A program made the translations under genes and the position numbers. The notes below the pieces were generated by a model that ran no database searches, was not told where the DNA came from, and saw only the letters and a program-made list of their open reading frames with translations. Positions 9,691 to 19,045 of a stretch of 64,000 nt of DNA are shown here, one piece after another. Location: assembly GCA_036924285.1 (NCBI GenBank), contig JAYKYS010000011.1, positions 7,626,001 through 7,690,000 of the forward strand. Direction: 5' to 3'. How positions within the stretch are numbered: position 1 is the first letter of the stretch; the number at the start of each line of letters is the position of its first letter. Source of the stretch: Asterella californica (lineage: Eukaryota > Streptophyta > Marchantiopsida > Marchantiales > Aytoniaceae).

Positions 9691-12600
9691 GCCCAGTAAA
9701 AATTATCGTAACTTATTCATTGTTCCTTTCATTTTTGATGATTTAGAAATCAATTTTGATCTCCTCGATGAGATCTATTCAATGCTACTTGCATATCTGT
9801 GTTAGCTATAAGTTTAAGAAAATGTTTTTCTCAAGACATTTGTTTCATGCCATAGTCTATCCAGGAGTTTTCATCCAACTTGGCAGCAAGTGTCTTCTTG
9901 TTTTCTTGACGCCACTAGTGTCACAGTCATTATCTTTTCTTGCTGTAATGTTATCTTCTCGTTTCGCACTTGCTTCTTCTTTCAATCAATTTTTGGTGTG
10001 GATCGTCTCGACCCGAGGTGTTGCTAGGTGCCCCGCTCGCCTTCTTTTTGTTTCTCAGGTCACACATTTCATTTTCATGTTGATTATTCATCTTGTAGAC
10101 CATGTATGCATAGAAACGGAGCATTTATTCTTCCCTTCTTCACGTTGCATTCATTTCCTACCTCCTACATTCATTTTAGAGTTTTGATCCTTCCTCGACT
10201 CTGCATGAATTTCCATTCTTCTTGCAATTCTCACGACATTGTGTATGATGTAGTCTATTGACATCTCTTTTTCAACATCTTTGTCATCCTTAAAAGATCC
10301 ATTGTGTTATCTTTTCTACAGATTTCATCAATGAACGCCACCGACTCTCCAGCAATCCCGTTGCTAATCTGTTTCCATCTGTTCCATCTGTCCCTCGGGT
10401 AGTTACATTCAAGAAATAAGTGCTCCATGGTTTCCACCTCTCTTTCGCATCAGGGGCATGTGTCTTTGCATTTTTCTGTTTTCGTCATCCTTTCATATGT
10501 CAAGAATCTCTTGTGGAGTAGTTTCCATAGCAGAATTTTATTTTTCTCTGGTTGCTCTGATTTCCAGATTTTGCATCATCTTTTCTTCCACTTCGTCGGT
10601 GAGTCATTTATGTCTCATCGTGAATTCATCTTTGCACCCAAACTTTTGCTCATTGTTCACAATGTTCTTCTATTGACTTGTTTCCATGTTCCATCGCTCG
10701 AGAGAGCTATTTTTATGTTTCTATTTGCCAGCCTTCCAACTCTTGAAGGTCCTTGGTTTCCCCTTGAATTCAGATTTTGTGAATCTAACTCTCTTTCCTT
10801 CTTCATCTCGATGGGTGCTCGATCCTTGCTCCTCCTCCTATTTCACACTCCATTCAACCAACTCTAACGTTGAAACTAACCTTTCTTTCTTGCATTCTTT
10901 TGTTATATTGTTCCTTTCAGATATTGTGCATCACATTTCTGCTATCGTCAAGTATGCTCACCTCCTCCTTCTCCATGTTCAAGTATAGTTTCCTCTTTAC
11001 TTCTTTCCCTTTCTTTAGAATCGAGTTGAAAGTGGACATTTTGCTCGATTTATGTACCGTAGCAGTTAGAAGGAGTTCTGATACCTTCCACTCCTTTGTC
11101 GCCCTCTGCTTGCTCTTGTCTTTCTCTTTATCCTCTGGTTTCAATAATCATCCAGTCCTCTTTTTCTTCGCGAATTAACCTGATACACTATTTTAGTATC
11201 TACGTTCGGCTTCGAGTCTCGAACGGCTTTATGTTGAGTCATCCTTCTATCTTCGGTGTTATCCTCTGATTCTAAGCTACTGAGGGTACTTTTGCATTCC
11301 CTTCAACATTCCTCTCTCATATGAACTCTCTGCAACATGCGGTCTGTGGATGAATCGAGCATTCCATGAGAAGATTTATTTGACTATGTTGGCGCACATT
11401 TCGTTCCACTCTTTCCTAGGACTGACCGTAAGTCAAGCTCTGATCTCCCAGACTCGTTCTGTAGGCCACTTTCTACACTTTCTCTTCAAATATATTTCAT
11501 CTTTCGAGTTTCTCACTACAAAGACTTGCATCATTTTTTCGTCAGGGGTAACTTGATTCAGCGAGAAGATTATGTTTATTCATATGACTCTTGAGGGCCG
11601 GTCATGCTTTTATTTGCGATGAGGTTTCCACTGGTTGCCATGAAACATCATCATCCGACCAATCCTTCTATCTCAAGCATAGTACGATATATTCTTATTG
11701 TAGCGGAGATAGAGAGTTTTTCTCCGAGACCTTGCAATTATACCTCTCCTTGTTATCAGCGATATGACGGTGCAGAGAGATAAGTGCAAGTACTTCGGAA
11801 AACTTTTCTACTTGTGTCAATTTTTCAGACTCCCGCCCATGTAGCTTCATTGACTAGAAAAGCTTTTTCTAGTGATTCAGCTTGCTAAAGTCAAGATTTG
11901 AAGACACATATTTGAAACCAGTTGTGAGTTAAAGTTTGCCCAAGCTCAAAGCTGGAGAACAGACAAATGTTTCTTGAATAACAGAAGTTTCAACTGGTGA
12001 GAACATTATCCTCAACTCGAAAGTTGAGGACCAGATGTTCGTGAAGAAGAGAATCAACCAATAAGAACATTCTGAAAAAGCAATGAGATTGGAGAAAATG
12101 TGACAAGTACGTAAAAATAACCCTGATTGCAGCGACCGGGTTCAAAAGATCTAGGTGTGTGAAAGCAAGGTGTTAATTTACTTTTGCTAGGCTAGACAAC
12201 AACCGTACTCTGCCCAGTGCTCTCTAGACTTGTTAGCATTCCTTGGCTAACCACTATTCCAGAAAAGACGTATGTAGGTATACTTCTTAGAATGTGTCGG
12301 ATCACCACCATCCTCCTTTCAAATTTGAGAAATATGTATGTGTAGTGATTCAAGCATTTCTTTATCTTTCCTATGAGGTATTCTTCTTCCTGTTTCGATG
12401 TGATACCTGTTCTTATAGAGAAAACCTAAGTATCTTATCAGTGTGTCTCTCTTCTACCTTATGCATTCGTGCCCTCACGCAGTCTTGAATCTCTTCCTCC
12501 TCCAACTCTTTTAGCACCACTATGGATTTCTGTAGATTTAGTTTGGCACCTGAGATTTGTTATCGCTTCGTGTACTCTTTTGAAGTTCTCTTCTTCCGTC

Positions 12601-12892
12601 TTAATTTGGATGCCTGTGTCATCTGCAAACAGCTGGTGCAGAATAGATTCCCCTCTTGTTATTTCCGCTCTTTCTATTTCACCCTCTCTTTCTTCTTCTT
12701 CCAGAATTTCAATAAACGGAACTGTTGCTATTGCAAAAAGAAGCGGCGCTAAGAGACACCCTTGTCGGACTCCTCGTTCTAGCTTGATTTCTTTGGTGAA
12801 AGCTCCTTGCAAATGCATCTTCAAGGGTGCTTCCTGTATCATACCTTTGGTCAGATAGAGGTTAACAGGATAGGGGTCAAATAGGACCTTTC

Positions 12893-12924
12893 TTAAACCC
12901 TAAACCCTAAACCCTAAACCCTAC
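12893..12924. repeat. Interstitial plant telomere repeats
   Basis: Four consecutive CCCTAAA units, the Arabidopsis-type plant telomere motif, are followed directly by CCCTACC and then by a SINE. The array sits inside the LINE reverse transcriptase region, so it arrived after the LINE, either with the SINE or by end-repair at a break. Confidence 0.9.
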
Positions 12925-13128
12925 CAAAGATCGGTAGCTGAGTTGGTTGGATCTCAGATCTCTAAGCGAAAGGTCTGGGGTTCAAATCCGCCTGCTCCCG
13001 GTTTGAGGTGCAAGAAGTCCCTGTATGTGCAATCTGGTCCGGGTACGCTGTGGTTACCCACAAAGGACAGTCTGATGCCTCTTGAAGGGATAAAGCGGAC
13101 AAGTTAACAACTTTAACTTTAACTTTAT
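12925..13128 (+). mobile_element. tRNA-derived SINE, family A, copy 2, inside the LINE
   Basis: Its head GATCGGTAGCTGAGTTGG carries a good A box and GGGTTCAAATCC a good B box. The body contains GTGGTTACCCACAAAGGACAG and GATAAAGCGGACAA, and the tail is a simple repeat (AACTTT)3. It is the better-preserved copy of the element at 5385-5583. It separates the LINE reverse transcriptase piece with LEFEKAYDRV from the piece with GVRQGC, so it is a nested insertion of known relative age: LINE first, SINE later. Confidence 0.82.
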
Positions 13129-15960
13129 AGATGAAGTGTTCATCTAGGTTCAGTGCTTCAGTTGTCTCTCATAGGTATGTGTGACTCACTCTATCGTATG
13201 CTTTCTCAAATTCTAATTTGAGAAAGATAGTTGGTTTTTTTTCTTCATCGTCCACGCTTGCCTTAGTTTTAGTGCTAGGATGTTGTCTTCTATCTTCCGT
13301 CTTTTAATGAAATCTTTTGTCTCTTGTCCACTATCTCCAGTAGAACCTTGTCTAGCTTGTTGGCTAACACTTGCTGACTACTTTGTACACTGCATTTAGC
13401 ATTGAAATTGGTCGACAGTTCTTCAGTCATTGTAATTCTCCTTCCTTTGAGAGCAGCTTGATCACCCCTTGTGTTGCTTTCCAAGATAGATGTCCTTCTG
13501 TCTAGAAAGTTTTGACTACATGTACTATTTTCTCCTCTATGGGTTTCCTTAATTTCTTAATAGCTCCTGTATTATTCGCATTATTTCTTCCATTCTTGGG
13601 AGGGGAAGAGACCTTAAAGTAACTCTGCATTCGGCTTGCTGGGTTTTCTGTCTCTTGCATTGTTAGGATAATCAAAATGTGGTCTGTTAGCCTCCGATTC
13701 TCATCATATTTGCACTCGAAGTTTAGGTTACTCCATTCCTTTCTCCATGGAACATTACTTTGTCTAGGCTTGATAGATCTAGTCTTTCTCTTATCTTAAA
13801 TTGCCTTATGTAGTAAGGTCCTTTTGGTCGTGATGAAAGTATCCAACCGTCTTCTAGATCTTGAGATGTCACTACTCTTTGCCACGCTCTTCTTTCTGAA
13901 CCGTGTTGCAATGCTGCTCTTCCCACATTGTCTTGTGGAGTTTCTACGCTATTCTTCACCTCCAAGTACTCATTGATCCATTGGTCGTCTATCAACTAAT
14001 CAGTTCCAAAGATCTATTCTTCCTCTCTTATAGTTTGGTGCATGGATGGGGACAAACCCTATTCCTTCCTTTTGGAATATCCACTATCATCTTAGTCATG
14101 TGTCCATCTCCCTTTGTCTTTGATTCTATCACTTTCAAATTTTCAGCAAGATCACTGCTGTCTCAACTCTATCTTGTGTGTAATCTACATTATACTTGTT
14201 GTTTACTAATACTTGCTCTAGATGGAAACAACTTTTCTCCTCCTGAACTTTCATCTCCTGAAGCAACATTACAACTCCTCTTGTTCCTATGAAGCCATCT
14301 TTTGAGCACTCTGAGCAAGTGGGGGTCACTTAGCTCTCGCATGTTTCAACTTCCTATTCTGATGCTCATTAAGTCTCTTTTGGTGGTGCTGTGCTCTCCT
14401 TACTTTCTTCTTTCTTTTGCTGTTGGCTATAGGTGCACTAGACCTTTGGATTTCTGAACGAGATCCTTATCTTATTTGTTAGCGTTTGATCCCTCTACTT
14501 CTTTGGTGTTTCTTGGACTGTCACCTTGTCTGTCTTGCATTGATTCTTCTTGTTCCATTGACTCGCATTTGGATTCTTCTGGGCCACTTCTTTCTAGCTC
14601 TCAGAACCAGTGGGATGGGCTGTCATTCTTCCTTGAGCTCTCCTCCTTGGATCTCTTCCTTAGTATGTTGCCATGTGGTCTTCTATTTTTTTTGCACCTT
14701 CACTGTCTACCATCTTTGCATCGATCGGCTGGAGGAGAGATACGTCGAGTGTTGTTTCATTTGTCGATTGATCCTCGTGATTCCTCTTGCTCTCTTCGGA
14801 GGTTTCTTAACGCATCTTCTCTCTTGTCTCTTCCTCTGTATTTTCCTGCAGAGCTTGGAAGCTGTTGCTACTGAGGGTGATTCATGCCTCTTGTGTAGTT
14901 GTTTTCTCTTATCTTTCCAGTTTTTACTTTTCTCCTTTCTTGTCTATTTAAACCCTCCGCATCGATGTTTCCACCTTTGTCTTTTTTGGCCTCTTCTTTC
15001 TTCACATGAGATTATGCCCTTGGCTCTTGTCTTCTTACCTTGTTTGTCTCCAGGTTTGTATTCCCACTGTCTTTTTTTGGACAATTCCTTGCAATATGTC
15101 GTCTCTTGTGCCAACTGAAGCATGCATTAAGAACATTTTGTACATCACCAGTTGAAGGTGACCTCCCTTCCCTCTCGTATCCTCCATTTCACTTAATTCG
15201 GACATGTATTCATTTAAGGTTCATCAATACACAACCTCTGATAGCTAGGTATGTACAGTCGTTGCTTTTCATAGAGACATACAACACTTCTCCTAGTGTG
15301 CCTAACATCCTTGTTGTGCACCTCTCATAACAAGGATGAACATTTGGTAATTCTACCCAGACCGGAGTTTTTCTCGAGTTGATTGTCATTAGGTTAAATG
15401 TTGGCTCTCATGGAAAGAAGAACACCATTTTGTTCTCCATGAAAAGTGGTGTTGCAATGAGAGTCGTTTCTCTTACTTCTTTTGATTCCAGTATGAAGAG
15501 AAAGTATTTGTCTGCTCAACATCCATAACTTTTCTATGATAATCTTCATTTCTTACGTTAGAATGTACTCAACCCATTCTTTTATCTGATCTCTTGTTGG
15601 TGCTAGATCAACAATATATAGAACAAAAGCTTTCTTCTTGAGAATCTCCATTCTATGCAGGACGTACATCGAGTCTACCTACAATTGCACAGTGCGCATT
15701 CTTTCCACCTGTGGATTTGCAGCCAAGAGCATCATGATTGTGCATCTGAGGTCCTCCAACACTTCTTCTCCGTACACTACTTCTTTTGTGACCTCTGGTA
15801 GGTCTTTCTCCCCTCTTTGTTTTATTTGTTGAAATCTATCGAGGGTTCTTCCCGCTTGGCTCAAATTGCCAAACCTCTGCTGATCTTGGTCCACTATTTT
15901 TCTACCTAAAGTTATAAGGCCCTTACTATCCATACCAGTTTCTTTCTAGGGATAGTGTTC

Positions 15961-16619
15961 TCTAACTCTTTGTGTCTATCGTACTCTATGTTCGAGATAT
16001 CTCTAAGATTGACCGTTTGCTTGGTTCATCTGACAAAACACAAAGGTGTTGTTCTCTCTCCATGTACTGACTGGTTGCTTGACTTACAGTTCTCTTTCCT
16101 AACCATCCGATGAGGTGTAAATTCTAATGTGAATCCTTCAATCCCTAACTGCTGATCCTCTCTACATAGCCAAAATTGTTGAAAATTTGATCTTATATTA
16201 TGATGGTTGATCGTTCTATTGGTAAGAGAGAAACAAGGAGCTCCGCTGGCAATGGAATTGTGAGGTTATGCATTACCGATTTTCTGGATCTATCATCTTC
16301 TTTTCTCTTTTCTGTTTTTTTCAGAATATCATGTGCACTTGATCCATGTCAGTATTACTATTGGATCGACTTAAATTATTCTGATCCAATGATGTTCTGA
16401 ATCATCTCTCTTACTTCAACCATGCAGATATATTTCTGAATTTTATTCTCCTTCTTTCCACTTCTTATAAGCTGTTCTTAAGTAAATATGCATCCAAAGT
16501 GTAGTTCTGACCGGGTGGAGGAAAAAGATAAACTAAAAGAAAACTGAAAAATCTACAAACGTCATTGGACTAGACACTATAGCGCAGGTGCCTCCGAGAT
16601 ATTAGTGAAAATTACATAA
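15961..16619. other. No gene recognised; possible LINE 5' end
   Basis: The stretch contains a short plus-strand frame (16200-16400) without motif. The upstream untranslated part of the minus-strand LINE may extend into it, but its end could not be set. Confidence 0.4.
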
Positions 16620-16906
16620 GTTTTATAGAGAAAAAATTTAATATTTTCAAAATAAAATATTTATTTCTGTATATATTATATATTAACTCTAGAGTACATG
16701 CCGGATCTTGTGAGAAAAACCAATAAGGCAAGTGGGTTGGACTGCATAACGAGAAACGTAAGTGCGGGCTACAGTCTTGCCATAATAATATTTTTGTACA
16801 CAGTTAATTTATCATCTAACCCTTCCTGGAAGAAATGTTAGATGATAAATTAAACGTCCTTGCATATTCCTCTCTTCCAGACTTGGAAGAGATGAATATG
16901 CAAAAA
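16620..16906 (+). repeat. Dispersed double-hairpin repeat, copy 3 (best folded)
   Basis: Hairpin 1 pairs 16804-16820 with 16837-16853 in a perfect 17-bp stem whose sequence (core ATCATCTAAC) differs from copies 1 and 2. The loop contains its own CTTCC/GGAAG pair. Hairpin 2 pairs 16860-16879 with 16884-16903 at 19 of 20 positions around a 4-base loop. The AT-rich left part and a middle block (CATGCCGG, GGGTTGGACTGC) resemble the other copies. It lies directly before copy 4, so the two are in tandem. Confidence 0.72.
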
Positions 16907-16940
16907 GGTTTACATATCAAATATGCAAGTTAGATGAACT

Positions 16941-17285
16941 TCTGAGAAGTTTTGTTCTCTTATTGTTATTGAGGAAATATATAAGTGTTAAACAAAAAAT
17001 CATATATTAAGTGGATAAAATTAATCAAAATATTTTATAATATTAACTGTTAGTCCATGCTTGGAAACACGAGAAGACGATGATATAAACCATAAGGCCT
17101 GAGCAGACTGCGTGCTTCTAAAGGTACAAGTCCAAAAACTTGTAGCTATTAATATATTAATTTAATGTTAGTTTAATTTATTATCTAACTTTTCCGGCAA
17201 GAAGGATTAGGTATTAAATGTCTAGATAATTCCATCCTTCATATCAAAAGATGGAGGAGGTGAATATGCACGAGTGCTTAACATT
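16941..17285 (+). repeat. Dispersed double-hairpin repeat, copy 4
   Basis: Block-by-block similarity to copy 1 is clear: TCTGAGAA..TTGTTCTC, TTGTTATnGAGGAA, ATATAAGTGTTAAACAAAAA, TAGTCCATGCTTGGAAACA, GGTACAAGTCC. Hairpin 1 (about 17171-17220) and hairpin 2 (CCATC/GATGG, about 17230-17255) are more decayed than in copy 3. It ends in GTGAATATGCA as copies 2 and 3 do (GATGAATAT). Confidence 0.7.
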
Positions 17286-17389
17286 TGAGGACAAGTTTCT
17301 TGCACGTTGCTAGAAAACATGTACAAGACAAAATATTTTGATCTTTTTGGCCCCACAATCTATAGACTAACCTCCGGAGATATATTCTT

Positions 17390-17435
17390 AACTCTCCCTG
17401 ATGTGTCTAATCCATTAGACACATCAGGGAGAGTT
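17390..17435. repeat. Perfect 22-bp inverted repeat with 2-base centre
   Basis: The left arm 17390-17411 (AACTCTCCCTGATGTGTC...) is the exact reverse complement of 17414-17435, separated by CC only. It lies just beyond copy 4 of the dispersed repeat. Such a tight palindrome cannot make a normal hairpin loop without opening a pair or two, and resembles a snap-back copying product. Confidence 0.9.
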
Positions 17436-18038
17436 TTGTCTGCTACACATTTTTCTTACATGATCGATATCATATCAAAATTTAAAAGCTATATTATAAT
17501 ACAATGCATTCTTGACAGTCTTTGCTAAACTCTATTTGATGTTAACTGACTTATTCCGGGTTACCTAGAACTAGCATATTCTATCCATTCTAGGGGACAC
17601 ATGCTATGGCGATGATTAAATACATGCGCGTGGAGGTGAGTATATGAGCTGATGATAGCTGAGAGAAATGCATGATGTCTCTTATCCGAATTTTATTTGT
17701 GAGAGAAAATTTAAGATGAGTAGCTAGGAGTGTCTGCCTTGTCTTAACGAACCCGTACGTATTTTCGGATGTGCAAGATGAGTCTGTATGTCAAAGATAT
17801 GACTAGGATTCTTTTGGAACAAAAGAAGATTTTCTTTATGCAAAAATGTCTGTGTAGCTTCCGAAAATATTACAAGTATTCACATAGCTATATTTTCTAA
17901 TATTTATTTATGTGTGATATTTACTTACTAAAACTAAGTCGAAAGAGATTTAAATAGTTAAATATATTTTAAATCATATTTATATGATTTAATAGTAGTT
18001 GTGACTTGCTGCGCAAGTTCAGAAAGTGGAAGGCATAG
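17436..18038. other. AT-rich, nothing recognised
   Basis: No gene-like frame, no RNA gene. A CTGATGA followed by GAGAAA at about 17651 recalls a hammerhead core but lacks supporting stems. Confidence 0.45.
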
Positions 18039-18239
18039 ACTTTAGTCTAAAGTCTGAATTCTTTAAAAAGAATTCAGGTGGTTGAATCAACCGAAGGCTG
18101 ATTTTACTTTAAATAGCTGATTAAGCTATTACTTTTAATGATTAGCTGATTGGCCGCCCTGCTAAAAAAGCAGAAGCAAATGCAAGTACAGCTGGTGGAC
18201 TGAATGGACTACCATGTATGGAAGTAGCTCAGCTACTTC
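18039..18239. repeat. String of five tight palindromes
   Basis: Within 200 bases lie GACTTTAG-T-CTAAAGTC (18039-18055), TGAATTCTT-taaa-AAGAATTCA (18055-18076), GGTTGA-A-TCAACC (18080-18092), AATAGCT-gatta-AGCTATT (18112-18130) and GAAGTAGCT-C-AGCTACTTC (18221-18239). All arms are perfect and 6-9 bp long, and the sequences are unrelated to each other. Confidence 0.8.
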
Positions 18240-18589
18240 TTAGGTAACTTCCGGAGGCAGAAAGGAAGTAGATGAGTTCTGTTTCTTTTCTCTTGTTCAG
18301 ATCTACTTAATTAAGTCAAATGAAAGATGGGGAGGTGGTCGAAGGATCTGAAGGAAGAGGGAGCTCTTTCAGACCCCATGAGAAGTATTTAATACCTTTC
18401 CAGGTTCAGGGAGGGGAAGGGGATAGTTTGAGAGATCGCCAGGCTGACAAAGTGTAAGCTTAAATACTTGATTAGTGCTATGAGAGTGTTTTCTGATCTA
18501 AACAAAGGATTGGTCCTATTGGCCTTATTTCTTCTCGGTTGGAGAAACAGTAGGGTCGAAATCAGCTTGTTAACTTTCGAGTTTATGAA

Positions 18590-19045
18590 TTTTGACAATT
18601 TATGTCAGAATCGAAACTTTACTGATTTATGATTGACTTGATTCCAGGTGCAGTCGATTTAGTTTGCTGAGGAACTGAGTCTTGTCAATTTTCAGCTCGA
18701 GATCTGGTCGAGAACATTCAGTGGTTCGAGTTGAAGTTCGACCGAATTTCTATTATAGAAAGTTGTCCTTCTGAGTGAGGGTTCGAGGTTTTGAGTGAGA
18801 GAGTTTCATCCAGTTTTCATCCAATATAGTTTACGTTAGAGTCAAAACTTTGCCAATTTATAGTGTGAGCTATGAATGTCCGATTGACCTGATTCCAAGT
18901 GCAGTCGATTTAGTTCACAGAGGAGCTCAGTCCTGTCAATTTTCAGCTCGAGATCTGGTCGAGAGGATTCAGTGGTTCGAGTTAAAGTTCGACTGGATTT
19001 CTATCATAAGAAATTGTCTTTCCGAGTGAACGTTCGAGATTTGGG
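18590..19045. repeat. Two-copy tandem direct repeat, period 251 bases
   Basis: CAGTCGATTTAGT at 18651 recurs at 18902, and both are followed by TCAATTTTCAGCTCGAGATCTGGTCGAGA, ATTCAGTGGTTCGAGTT and AAGTTCGAC in the same order. The upstream part (GATTGACTTGATTCCAGGTG versus GATTGACCTGATTCCAAGTG) is repeated too. No coding function is visible. Confidence 0.85.

Larger units (their letters stand above)
10190..15960 (-). mobile_element. Decayed L1-type non-LTR retrotransposon (LINE)
   Basis: Pieces of a LINE lie in the expected order on the minus strand. ORF1 fragments are at 15933-15679 and around 15118, with a broken zinc knuckle CFSWHKRRHIARNC in which the second Cys is Trp. ORF2 has endonuclease-like pieces at 14329-14135 (VVMLLQEMKVQEEKSC) and 13995-13723. 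Reverse transcriptase follows: QVLANKLDKVL and KDGR (13484-13290), LEFEKAYDRV (about 13225-13185, catalytic Asp replaced by Glu), GVRQGCLLAPLLF and FADDT (12842-12600), RYLGF (about 12440). A final Cys/His motif is ETMEHLFLEC (10437-10380). Frameshifts, stops and an inserted SINE show that it is dead. Ends are approximate; no target-site duplication was identified. Long plus-strand frames here, such as 14486-15118, are antisense shadows. Confidence 0.85.

Noticed and set aside
9756..11178. Run of Phe/Leu/Ser-rich plus-strand frames resembling membrane proteins
   Set aside because: They lie opposite the 3' part of the LINE (or T-rich DNA beside it) and have no consistent start or motif.
14486..15118. 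210-codon hydrophobic, Cys/Leu-rich plus-strand frame
   Set aside because: It is antisense to LINE ORF1; the hydrophobic composition results from reading the complement of a Lys/Glu-rich frame.
17645..17680. Hammerhead ribozyme-like core (CTGATGA ... GAAA)
   Set aside because: The surrounding sequence does not form the three stems, and no cleavage triplet is in place.
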